21,139 bases of DNA, from assembly GCA_035517615.1 (NCBI GenBank), contig DATIYM010000015.1, forward strand, positions 1-21,139, written 5' to 3'. Positions 1 to 9,963 of the stretch are shown piece by piece. The notes below the pieces were generated by a model that worked only from the letters and a program-made list of their open reading frames with translations, was not told where the DNA came from and ran no database searches. The DNA comes from AG25 sp035517615. GTDB lineage: Bacteria > Gemmatimonadota > Gemmatimonadetes > Gemmatimonadales > GWC2-71-9. Position 1 is the stretch's first letter. Each line of letters starts with the position of its first letter. Position numbers and translations under genes: made by a program.

Positions 1-1205
1 CCGCGCCGCCTGCCGTGACCCCATTCGGCGGCGAGGACGACCAGGTCCAGCGTATTCGCCTGCTTGATCTTGATCCAGCCCGTTCCCCGCGCGCCGGCCT
101 CGTAGGGCGCATCGAGACTCTTGCCCATGAGCCCCTCGTGGCCGGCGGTCAGGGCCGATTCGAAAAACGCCTGCGCTCGGTCGCGATCCTGCGTCACGAT
201 GCGGGGCGGTCGTGCGTTCTCCGGCACGTGAGCGCTGAGAGTCTCGTGGCGACGAGAATAGGGCTCGGCCAAGAGCGCGGCGCCATTGGCGTAGAGAATG
301 TCAAAGAAGAATGGCGTCAATGGCAGACTGCCGCGGAGTGACTCGACGTCGAGTTTCCGGCCGAACCGCCGCATCGTGGTTTGAAATGACCGGGGGCGGC
401 CGTCGGCCGCGAGGGCGATGGCCTCGCCGTCGAGGATTACGTCCTCAAACGGAAGATCGCGGACCAGCTCGACGATTTCGGGAACCGCCTGCGTGACTTC
501 GTTCAAGAGACGCGAGAACACTCTCACCTCCCGCGCCGCCTTGTGCACCTGGATTCTGGCGCCGTCGAACTTGAATTCGAACGCCCCATTGCCGCCCAGC
601 TGCGCAAGCGCGTCGTCCACATCGGTCGCTGTCTGCGCGAGCATCGGCTTCACGGGTTGAAATAGCTGCACGGCAAACCGTGACAACCCCGGCTCGCCTT
701 CCGTGAGCGCCGCGAGGGCCACCGGGCCCAGATCGCCGGCGAGCATGGCGGCGCGCCGCACGTCGGCTGGCGGAAGCGCGGCGGCTTTCGCGACGGCTTC
801 GACCATGAGGCCTTCGAGGGCGCCCTGGCGCAGCTCCCCCGTGAAGAGCCGCACCAGAAACTCCTGTTCATCCCGCGTGGCGCGCGAGAACAGATTCTCG
901 AGCTCTCGCCTCCTTGCCGCGGCCGAGCCCTTGCCCTTCGTGGCCCCGATTCGGCGCAGCAGCGCGTCCACTTCCTCGATTTCGAGGCTCGGCGCACTCG
1001 CCCCGCGGGTCCTCGCTCGCTCGAGTGTGGCCCAGCCGATCCCGAGCTTCGATTGCCGCATGGTCCCCGACGTGTACGCGATCACGGTCGGGATCTCGTC
1101 CGGTGTGGCCTGCCGCAACAGGCCCGCAAGCAGCTCGATCTTCGCGAGCCGGCCCGCGGTGCCGGCGACGGCGCCGGAGGTGGTGACGAGATGGGAAAGC
1201 AGCAT
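1..1205 (-). CDS. ligB: ATP-dependent DNA ligase, LigB type (3' part outside window)
   Basis: Seals nicks in duplex DNA through an enzyme-AMP intermediate, probably in repair beside the usual NAD-dependent LigA. The frame runs open from an ATG at 1205 to the left edge, giving 401 visible codons. The N-terminal ~200 residues resemble the DNA-binding domain of mycobacterial LigB (start MLLSHLVTTSG, then a conserved GIGWATL). The adenylation domain follows: motif I KFDGAR with the AMP-accepting Lys at residue 212, motif III FFFDILY near 300, motif IV EGLMGKS with Lys 362, and motif V WIKIKQ at 377-382. The family is about 500 residues long, so roughly the last 100 (the OB-fold domain) lie outside. 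The gene diverges from the beta-propeller gene with 38 bases between. No Shine-Dalgarno is visible; a TATCAT hexamer stands 5 bases before the ATG. Family assignment is firm; the LigB subtype is by recollection of the N-terminus. Confidence 0.95.
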   Translation of the reverse strand, partial: MLLSHLVTTSGAVAGTAGRLAKIELLAGLLRQATPDEIPTVIAYTSGTMRQSKLGIGWATLERARTRGASAPSLEIEEVDALLRRIGATKGKGSAAARRRELENLFSRATRDEQEFLVRLFTGELRQGALEGLMVEAVAKAAALPPADVRRAAMLAGDLGPVALAALTEGEPGLSRFAVQLFQPVKPMLAQTATDVDDALAQLGGNGAFEFKFDGARIQVHKAAREVRVFSRLLNEVTQAVPEIVELVRDLPFEDVILDGEAIALAADGRPRSFQTTMRRFGRKLDVESLRGSLPLTPFFFDILYANGAALLAEPYSRRHETLSAHVPENARPPRIVTQDRDRAQAFFESALTAGHEGLMGKSLDAPYEAGARGTGWIKIKQANTLDLVVLAAEWGHGRRR

Positions 1206-1210
1206 GGGGA

Positions 1211-1216
1211 ATGATA
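1211..1216 (-). promoter_or_regulatory. Possible -10 element of a leaderless ligase transcript
   Basis: Read on the minus strand the hexamer is TATCAT, 5 bases before the ligase ATG at 1205. No convincing -35 box lies 17 bases upstream and no Shine-Dalgarno is present. It belongs to a pattern seen at several first genes in this window. Confidence 0.35.
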
Positions 1217-1231
1217 AGGCGGCAGACCCAT

Positions 1232-1237
1232 TACCTT
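1232..1237 (+). promoter_or_regulatory. Possible -10 element before the beta-propeller gene
   Basis: TACCTT stands 6 bases before the ATG at 1244, with no Shine-Dalgarno between. This spacing would start the transcript on or next to the start codon. No clear -35 box is visible. Confidence 0.3.
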
Positions 1238-1243
1238 TAGCTC

Positions 1244-2359
1244 ATGTCTTCAGTCCGCGTCCTCGTCGGCACCCACAAGGGAGCGTTCATTCTCAACTCC
1301 GACGGCAAACGCGAGCGCTGGGACGTGAGCGGTCCGCATTTCTCCGGGTGGGAGATTTACCACGTGAAGGGATCTCCGGTGGATCCCAACCGGATCTACG
1401 TATCTCAGTCCACCGGTTGGTTCGGGCAGCTGATCCAGCGCTCCGATGACGGCGGCAAGACGTGGGAAGCCGTGAGCAACAAGTTCGTGTACGACGGCGT
1501 GCCCGGCACCCACCAATGGTATGACGGCACCCCGCATCCGTGGGAATTCAAGCGCGTGTGGCACATCGAGCCCTCGCTCACCGATCGCGAGACGGTGTAC
1601 GCCGGCGTAGAGGATGCCGCGCTGTTCCGGAGCAGCGACGGCGGGAAGAACTGGTCTGAGCTTCCCGGGCTGCGCGAGCATGGCACCGCGCCGCGCTGGC
1701 AACCCGGCGCCGGCGGATTGTGCCTGCACACGATTCTGCTCGATGCCAAACATCCCAACCGCATCGTGATCGCAATCTCCGCGGCGGGAGCGTTTCGCTC
1801 GGACGATGGCGGGACAACCTGGCGGCCGATCAATCGCGGGCTCAAGTCGCAGTACATCCCTGATCCCGAAGCGGAAGTCGGGCACTGCGTCCATCACATC
1901 GCGATGCACAGGGCTCGACCCGACGTGCTGTTCATGCAGAAGCACTGGGACGTCATGCGCTCGGACAATGGCGGCGACTCATGGACCGAGGTGAGCGGGA
2001 ACCTCCCCACTGATTTTGGCTTCGCCATTGATGTGCACGCGCACGAGCCGAATACCGTGTACGTGGTGCCCATCAAGAGCGACTCCGAACATTTTCCGCC
2101 CGACGGAAGGTTGCGCGTGTATCGCAGCCGCACCGGGGGCAATGAGTGGGAACCGCTCTCGAATGGGCTGCCGCAGCGCGATTGCTACGTGAACATTTTG
2201 CGCGATGCCATGGCCGTCGATGCGCTGGACCCGTGCGGCGTGTATTTCGGCACCACGGGCGGTCAGGTGTACGCGTCGCCCAACGCGGGCGACCGGTGGT
2301 TGCCGATCGTGCGCGATCTCCCCGCCGTGCTGTCGGTCGAGGTACAGACGCTGCAGTGA
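1244..2359 (+). CDS. Asp-box (BNR/YVTN-like) beta-propeller protein
   Basis: A 371-residue protein built of repeated Asp boxes (consensus SxDxGxTW). Six are visible, with their serines at about residues 67 (SDDGGKTW), 130 (SSDGGKNW), 186 (SDDGGTTW), 240 (SDNGGDSW), 295 (SRTGGNEW, degenerate) and 345 (SPNAGDRW, degenerate). The regular spacing of 50 to 63 residues fits a six-bladed propeller. There is no signal peptide, so it should be cytoplasmic. Databases often label such proteins exo-alpha-sialidase, but I do not see a sialidase FRIP motif, so enzymatic activity is not supported; a binding or scaffold role is an inference. The stop codon overlaps the GTG of the next gene, a MoaD/ThiS-like protein, so the two are translationally coupled. 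The start ATG has no Shine-Dalgarno. Confidence 0.9.
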   Translation: MSSVRVLVGTHKGAFILNSDGKRERWDVSGPHFSGWEIYHVKGSPVDPNRIYVSQSTGWFGQLIQRSDDGGKTWEAVSNKFVYDGVPGTHQWYDGTPHPWEFKRVWHIEPSLTDRETVYAGVEDAALFRSSDGGKNWSELPGLREHGTAPRWQPGAGGLCLHTILLDAKHPNRIVIAISAAGAFRSDDGGTTWRPINRGLKSQYIPDPEAEVGHCVHHIAMHRARPDVLFMQKHWDVMRSDNGGDSWTEVSGNLPTDFGFAIDVHAHEPNTVYVVPIKSDSEHFPPDGRLRVYRSRTGGNEWEPLSNGLPQRDCYVNILRDAMAVDALDPCGVYFGTTGGQVYASPNAGDRWLPIVRDLPAVLSVEVQTLQ

Positions 2360-2652
2360 TTCGCGTGGTTCTGCCACCGCACCTGCGCACGCTGGCGCGC
2401 GTGGGTGACGAAGTCGCCCTCGATCTCGCGGGGCCCGTGACACAGAAATCGGTGCTCGATGCGCTGGAGGCTCGGTATCCGGTGCTGCGGGGGACCATCC
2501 GCGATTACGTCACGCAGGCGCGCCGCCCGTTTATCCGTTTCTTCGCGTGCGAGCGCGATCTTTCCCACCAACCCGCCGAACAGCCACTCCCGGAAGCCGT
2601 GGCGCAGGGGACAGAGCCGCTGCTCGTGGTGGGAGCGATTGCCGGAGGCTGA
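2356..2652 (+). CDS. MoaD/ThiS-family ubiquitin-like protein with C-terminal Gly-Gly
   Basis: A 98-residue protein beginning at a GTG that overlaps the previous stop (GTGA), so it is translationally coupled to the beta-propeller gene. The N-terminus (IRVVLPPHLRTLA), the central block VTQKSVLDALEARYP, and a C-terminus LLVVGAIAGG ending exactly on Gly-Gly are the marks of the MoaD/ThiS beta-grasp fold. In this family the terminal glycine is adenylated by an E1-like enzyme and made a thiocarboxylate for sulfur transfer, or in some lineages conjugated to proteins. No molybdopterin or thiamin gene, E1-like enzyme or JAMM protease lies in the window, so activation would be in trans and a role in ordinary Moco synthesis is not indicated by context. 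The frame stays open upstream to 2146, but that part is only a shadow of the propeller gene. Confidence 0.88.
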   Translation: MIRVVLPPHLRTLARVGDEVALDLAGPVTQKSVLDALEARYPVLRGTIRDYVTQARRPFIRFFACERDLSHQPAEQPLPEAVAQGTEPLLVVGAIAGG

Positions 2653-2663
2653 GAGCGAACGGC

Positions 2664-3344
2664 ATGGCAGTCGTTTTCTTGATCTCGCCCGCGAGCTGCG
2701 CCGGCAGCCGCGCCAGGACCCTGCTCGCGAGCAAGAGCAGCGCCCTCAAGCAGGATCTCGAGCACGACGGCGTGCCTTTAGGGCAGCTCTTTACGTACCT
2801 GAGCAGTCTGTATTTCCGCGGCAAACTCGCGTATGCCACGTGTTTCGGGGCGCCGCCCGCGGGCTGGCCGCCCGGAGTCGTGATCGCCCCAGGCCGCGGG
2901 CTGGTCTCGCCTGAAGCCAGGATTCGATTCGACGATTTCCGGGCCATGGCCGGCGTCCCGGTCGATCCCGCTGAGCCGCGGTATCGCGAACCGTTGGTGC
3001 GCGACGCGCGCGCACTCGAGCGCGCCCTTCCGCCCCGGGGACTGGCCGTGCTACTCGGCAGCGTGGCGACGGACAAATACGTCACCCCGCTGCTCGAGGT
3101 ATTTGCCGAGCGGCTCCACTTCCCCGCCACCTTCGTGGGGCGCGGCGACATGAGTCGCGGCGGACTGCTGCTCCGCGCTGCCGCCGCGGGAACACCGCTC
3201 GAGTACGTTCCCGTGCAGGGGGCCGTGCGTCATGGGTCGCGGCCGCCGCGGCTAGACCGGTTGCGTCGCACCCCGACTGGGAACGCCCTGCGTCCGGCGC
3301 TCATCGAGACTCACAGGGCCCGCGCCGAACCACGCGATCAGTAA
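2664..3344 (+). CDS. Conserved protein of unknown function, third gene of the propeller/MoaD-like operon
   Basis: I do not recognise a named domain. The 226-residue product starts at the ATG at 2664, 11 bases after the MoaD-like stop, and has no signal peptide or clear membrane segment. Blocks that look like conserved motifs are ISPASCAGSRA at about 7-17, FTYLSSLYFRGKLAYATCFG at about 43-62, LLGSVATDKYV near 130 and FVGRGDMSRGGLLLRA near 155; the C-terminal ~30 residues are Arg-rich and look disordered. I recall similar unnamed proteins with SPASC, LYFRGKLAYA and GRGDMSRGG blocks in other bacteria, but can cite no function. Cys 12 and Cys 61 are possible thiols, which might matter beside a sulfur carrier; this is speculation. 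An open frame continues upstream to 2547 but overlaps the MoaD-like gene and is not expected to be translated. Confidence 0.82.
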   Translation: MAVVFLISPASCAGSRARTLLASKSSALKQDLEHDGVPLGQLFTYLSSLYFRGKLAYATCFGAPPAGWPPGVVIAPGRGLVSPEARIRFDDFRAMAGVPVDPAEPRYREPLVRDARALERALPPRGLAVLLGSVATDKYVTPLLEVFAERLHFPATFVGRGDMSRGGLLLRAAAAGTPLEYVPVQGAVRHGSRPPRLDRLRRTPTGNALRPALIETHRARAEPRDQ

Positions 3345-3430
3345 CGCCCCGCCGAACATCGTAGTCTCCTTGGAAAGCGGTGAGCTTCCGGCAATGCAAC
3401 CTTTCCACCCGAGCGCCTGTCTACGGGAGA

Positions 3431-5101
3431 ATGTTGCATGCCATTCTTCTCCTCGGCGTCCTGACGGGCGCCCGCGCGTCGCTTTCGATCCCCGACACGG
3501 TCCGCCACACGGTCGCGTGGGGCCCGGTGCTCGATCGGGTCATGGAAATCCTTTGCGCGCGACATCCAGACGCGTTCGCCCGCGTGGGCCGCCGGCAATT
3601 CCAGATCGGGATCGATGAACTGCGGCGCGATCTGCCGCGCCTCGACGACCCGGCGGTCACCGTACGGCTCATGCAGCTCGTGGCATCCCTGCAAGACGGC
3701 CATACCCAGCTCGAGCCGATCCGGGACACCGCCTTCGCGCACTGGTTTCCGGTGCGGTTCTATGCGTTCGAGGACGGCATCTACATCACGGCGATCGACC
3801 GCGCGCACCAGGCATTGGTCGGGGCGCGCGTCGTGCGAATAGGAGACCTCGCCGCGGAGGAGGCGCTGCGCCGTGCGGAGAGCGTCATGGGCGCCGACAA
3901 TGCCTGGGGACACCGCGAGAACAGCTTCGCGCTCTCGAACGCGACGATGGTGCACGCCCTGGGAATTTCCGCACAGCCCAATGCCGTGACGCTCGCGGTC
4001 GAACAGGGGAGCGGAAGCAAACAGCTGCGGCTCGAGGCCGTGTCGGTGGCGGACGGCTCCTTCGACGGCCGGTTCCGCGGCGAAATGTTTCCGCCATTCC
4101 GCAACGATTCCATTCCATGGGTGACCGCATTCGCGGGACGCGCCCCCGGTGAGTTCCGGGTTCACGATCCACGCCTGCCGCTGCATTTGCGTTACCGGCT
4201 GCATTACTTCTTCGAGCCCGTGAACGACGGTGTGTACGCGCAAGTCAATTTCGTGGCGAACGCCGATTCCCAGAGCTTCGAGCAGTTTACCGATTCGCTG
4301 TTCCATTTTCTCGACCGGAATCCGGTCAAGAAGCTCGTCATCGATTTGCGCTACAACAGCGGCGGCAACGGCGACCTGGTTCCGCGGTTCGCCGACGCAT
4401 TGAAGCTCCGCGCGGCGCAACCGCCCTGGCGGCAGGTGTACGTATTGTTGGGACCGAAGACCTTCAGCGCGGCCATCATGCTCGCGCAGGGCATCCGCGC
4501 GAGCGTTCCCGACGCTGTGACAGTCGGCGAGCCGAGCGGCGCGGGATACAATAGTTTCGGCGATCCAATGGATTTCGACATCGAAGGGACTGGACTACGG
4601 CTTTCCGTATCCACGCTGTACCATCAGCTCGGCAGATACGACGACTTCCGCCCTTACATTCCGATCAACCTTCCAGCACTAATGACAGCGCGGGATTATT
4701 TCGCGGGTCGCGATCCGGCGCTCGAGCTCGTGCTGGGGAACGACGAGACGCGGAGCCTCACGGCGCTGCTCCGGTCCGGTGGACCGGCCGCCGCCACCGC
4801 AGCGTTCCTCGATCGGCGGAAGCGCTTTGGTGCCCTGTCGTGGTGGGAAGCGTTTTCGGAACGATCCGTCAATACCATCGGCTACGAGATGCTACGGAAT
4901 GGTAATCGTGAGGGAGCGGTCGCCACATTTTCGCTGAACACACTCGCGTTTCCCGCCTCCTGGAACACGTGGGACAGTTACGGGGAGGCGCTCGCCGCCT
5001 CGGGACGCACACAAGACGCCCGCTCGGCGTACCAACGCTCGTTGGCGCTGAACCCGGGAAACGCGGGAGCCAAGGGCTATCTCGAGTCACATTCGCATTA
5101 G
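3431..5101 (+). CDS. S41-like (C-terminal processing type) peptidase with a TPR tail, exported
   Basis: Probably a periplasmic or secreted serine peptidase. From the ATG at 3431 the product is 556 residues and opens with a short signal peptide (MLHAILLLGVLTGARA). SLQDGHT near residue 90-100 is the usual N-terminal S41 marker, followed by a PDZ-like stretch (VGARVVRIGD). The catalytic domain has VIDLRYNSGGN (NSGG at 309-312) and GPKTFSAA, where Ser 346 is the expected nucleophile, then VGEPSGAGYNSFGD. The Lys that completes the Ser-Lys dyad in CtpA is not at its expected place, as in some other S41 relatives. About 60 C-terminal residues form one or two TPR-like helical hairpins (YGEALAASGRTQDARSAYQR). 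A GTG at 3380 would add 17 residues before the signal peptide; 3431 is preferred because it puts the hydrophobic segment at the N-terminus and has GGGAGA immediately upstream. Confidence 0.85.
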   Translation: MLHAILLLGVLTGARASLSIPDTVRHTVAWGPVLDRVMEILCARHPDAFARVGRRQFQIGIDELRRDLPRLDDPAVTVRLMQLVASLQDGHTQLEPIRDTAFAHWFPVRFYAFEDGIYITAIDRAHQALVGARVVRIGDLAAEEALRRAESVMGADNAWGHRENSFALSNATMVHALGISAQPNAVTLAVEQGSGSKQLRLEAVSVADGSFDGRFRGEMFPPFRNDSIPWVTAFAGRAPGEFRVHDPRLPLHLRYRLHYFFEPVNDGVYAQVNFVANADSQSFEQFTDSLFHFLDRNPVKKLVIDLRYNSGGNGDLVPRFADALKLRAAQPPWRQVYVLLGPKTFSAAIMLAQGIRASVPDAVTVGEPSGAGYNSFGDPMDFDIEGTGLRLSVSTLYHQLGRYDDFRPYIPINLPALMTARDYFAGRDPALELVLGNDETRSLTALLRSGGPAAATAAFLDRRKRFGALSWWEAFSERSVNTIGYEMLRNGNREGAVATFSLNTLAFPASWNTWDSYGEALAASGRTQDARSAYQRSLALNPGNAGAKGYLESHSH

Positions 5102-5147
5102 TCCGAAAGTGGTTGCGAATCGTCGAGCATGACGGGGGCGGAGGCTG

Positions 5148-5153
5148 TAGGTT
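5148..5153 (+). promoter_or_regulatory. Possible -10 element before uppP
   Basis: TAGGTT lies 8 bases before the chosen ATG at 5162. A GGAGG at 5140-5144 is too far (17 bases) to act as Shine-Dalgarno for that ATG, so a start on or near the initiation codon is plausible. No -35 box at the usual spacing. Confidence 0.3.
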
Positions 5154-5161
5154 CCGCCCGC

Positions 5162-5977
5162 ATGCACGACGTCATCTGCGCCATCATCCTAGGGATAGTC
5201 GAGGGTGCCACGGAATTTCTTCCCGTCTCCTCGACCGGACATCTGATCCTGGTCGGAAATGCCCTGGGGTTCGTCGGCGCCCGCGCCGACGCGTTTGAAA
5301 TCATCATTCAGCTCGGGGCGATCCTCGCGGTGGTCTGGCTGTACCGCCAGCTCCTGTGGCGGGTCGCCCGCGAGGGAATGTCGGTACCTGAATCCCGCCG
5401 TCTGATTCTGGCGCTCGGCGTAGCATTCCTGCCGGCGGCAATCGTCGGGTTACTCACGCATCATTGGATCACCGCTCACCTCTTCACACCAGGAGTCGTG
5501 ATCGCCGCCTTCATCGCGGGTGGCATCGTGATCCTCGCGATCGAGCACTGGCGCCCCGCGCCGCACATCGACTCCGTGATGCGGATCGGACTCGTGACGG
5601 CATGGTGGATCGGCGTCGCGCAGGTGTTCTCGCTCATCCCCGGCACCTCCCGTTCAGGCGCCACGATCATGGGCGCGCTACTCGTCGGGGTGGCACGCCC
5701 CGCCGCGGCCGAGTTCTCATTTCTCCTCGCGATCCCGGTAATGTTTGCCGCGTCGGGGCTCGATATCTGGGAGAACCGGCATCTCCTGTCGGGATCCGAT
5801 GCCGCGCTGTTTGCGATCGGGTTCGGTGTGGCATTCGTAACCGCGCTGTTCATCGTGCGCTGGCTCGTGCGGTTCGTGTCGCAGCACACATTTCAGCCAT
5901 TCGCCTGGTACCGGATCGCGTTCGGGCTGTCGGTGCTGGGGCTGGTCCTGTCGGGGAGGAGCTGGCTCGCGAAGTAA
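5162..5977 (+). CDS. uppP: Undecaprenyl-diphosphatase UppP (BacA)
   Basis: Integral membrane enzyme that dephosphorylates undecaprenyl diphosphate to undecaprenyl phosphate, regenerating the lipid carrier for peptidoglycan and polysaccharide export; raised dosage gives bacitracin resistance in other bacteria. The 271-residue product has the normal family length and both signatures: EGATEFLPVSSTGHL at 14-28, with the ExxxE pair Glu 14 and Glu 18 and His 27, and PGTSRSGAT at 160-168 with the essential Arg 164. About eight hydrophobic segments are visible. The start at 5162 places the first motif where the family has it; an in-frame ATG at 5129 would add 11 residues. It follows the S41-like gene by 60 bases and precedes the kinase by 16. 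The polysaccharide locus 3 kb downstream is a likely consumer of its product. Confidence 0.96.
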   Translation: MHDVICAIILGIVEGATEFLPVSSTGHLILVGNALGFVGARADAFEIIIQLGAILAVVWLYRQLLWRVAREGMSVPESRRLILALGVAFLPAAIVGLLTHHWITAHLFTPGVVIAAFIAGGIVILAIEHWRPAPHIDSVMRIGLVTAWWIGVAQVFSLIPGTSRSGATIMGALLVGVARPAAAEFSFLLAIPVMFAASGLDIWENRHLLSGSDAALFAIGFGVAFVTALFIVRWLVRFVSQHTFQPFAWYRIAFGLSVLGLVLSGRSWLAK

Positions 5978-5978
5978 A

Positions 5979-5984
5979 TAGATT
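5979..5984 (+). promoter_or_regulatory. Possible -10 element before the first kinase gene
   Basis: TAGATT begins two bases after the uppP stop codon and ends 9 bases before the kinase ATG at 5994. No Shine-Dalgarno separates them. The kinase may therefore have its own near-leaderless transcript besides any read-through from uppP. No -35 match is evident. Confidence 0.3.
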
Positions 5985-5993
5985 ACGAGCACC

Positions 5994-8963
<2,970 letters not shown>

Positions 8964-8969
<6 letters not shown>

Positions 8970-9926
8970 GTTCTCGAGGCCCAGGAGCGAGAGCCGTTCG
9001 GCGAAGCGGGTGAGCGCGACGTGCTGATTGCCCCCGAGATGGTCCTTGAAGAACTCCCGGGAGTACAGGGCTTCGGCGGGTACGCGGGCCCGGCCGGCGC
9101 GCCGGCGAATGCACCGCGCCATTTCCCAGCGCTCGAGCGCCTCACCCAGGCGATTCTCGAGATTCCGTTCGAGAATTTTCTTGCTGTCGCGAATCAGCCG
9201 TTTTCCAATCCCCTGCGGTACTGGGAGTGTGGGCGTAACGGTGGCATGCGGTTCCCCAGCCGCGTTGGGGAAATAGTCGTCGGTCCACTCGTTCAAGCGA
9301 CGCAGGCGGCGATACATGGCGTGCCCGGCGATGGGCACCATATGCACGAGCTCGTACGCCGTATAGACGTTGCGGTCGGTCAACTCGAGCGCGCTAGTCG
9401 AGAGAACGTAGTTCGGGCACAGGTGCACGCCCTCGAGACGCGATAGCCGGCCGATGAGCGCGATCAGCGCGCGTACGAGCCATACGCGGCCGGGCGTGGT
9501 TACGATCAGGAAGTCCACGTCCGCATCCGATTCGACATTGCTCCACGCCAGGGCGCCCGTGACCGCCACCATGCGCACGAACGGGAGGCGTGCAATGCGT
9601 CGCCCCCACGCGATGGCTCGCGGCCAGAGGCGGGCGGCGTACCCGGCCCGACGCTGGCGCACGGCGACCAACTCTTCGCGGCCCGCCAGCGTGTAGAATC
9701 CGTGGCGCCGTGCGATCGCTCCTGACGGGCGAACCACGCGTCCGAGGACACGGGCGGTCTCATCAGGGCGAGCCTTGATCCCGTGGAGGTAGCGGTGCAG
9801 AGTCGCGAAGTCGAGAGCGTAGTCGAACACGTCGCTGTAAGCGACCGCCCGCAAGACGGCGCGTTCTATTGCTGCAGCTCGAGACGAGAGCGGCGTCGGG
9901 TGATGGCTACGGAGCGAACGATGCAT
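8964..9926 (-). CDS. Nucleotidyltransferase-fold protein of the polysaccharide locus
   Basis: A ~320-residue protein with a Pol-beta/MNT-type nucleotidyltransferase signature at about 121-141: VAVTGALAWSNVESDADVD. The acidic residues Asp 134, Asp 136 and Asp 138 match the metal-binding DxD, but the canonical GS before them is GA (Gly 124-Ala 125), and a Trp sits where the helix usually begins. An N-terminal helical region (ERAVLRAVAYSDVFDYALD) could be a winged helix. Similar proteins lie in exopolysaccharide clusters, but I know of no defined substrate. It is divergent from the SDR gene and convergent with the kinase, overlapping it by 6 bases. Neither the ATG at 9926 nor the one at 9950 has a Shine-Dalgarno, so the start is uncertain. 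Confidence 0.78.
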
Positions 9927-9963
9927 GAAGCCCGGATCGACCGAGGGCATTGAAAAAGGTACT

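Noticed and set aside
1..1205. Ligase as part of the Lhr helicase/exonuclease/PdeM damage-response cluster
   Set aside because: The N-terminus resembles mycobacterial LigB, not the cluster type, and none of the partner genes is on the visible side.
703..1449. Plus-strand frame of 248 codons over the ligase start and the propeller gene
   Set aside because: Low-complexity Ser/Arg/Ala translation; the opposite strand has an uninterrupted ligase with motifs I to V.
1244..2359. Calling the propeller protein a true exo-alpha-sialidase
   Set aside because: Asp boxes alone do not make a sialidase; no FRIP motif or arginine triad could be seen and there is no signal peptide.
3338..4420. Antisense frame of 360 codons on the minus strand opposite the S41-like gene
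   Set aside because: No recognisable motif, and it overlies the NSGG-containing plus-strand gene; shadow of GC-rich coding sequence.
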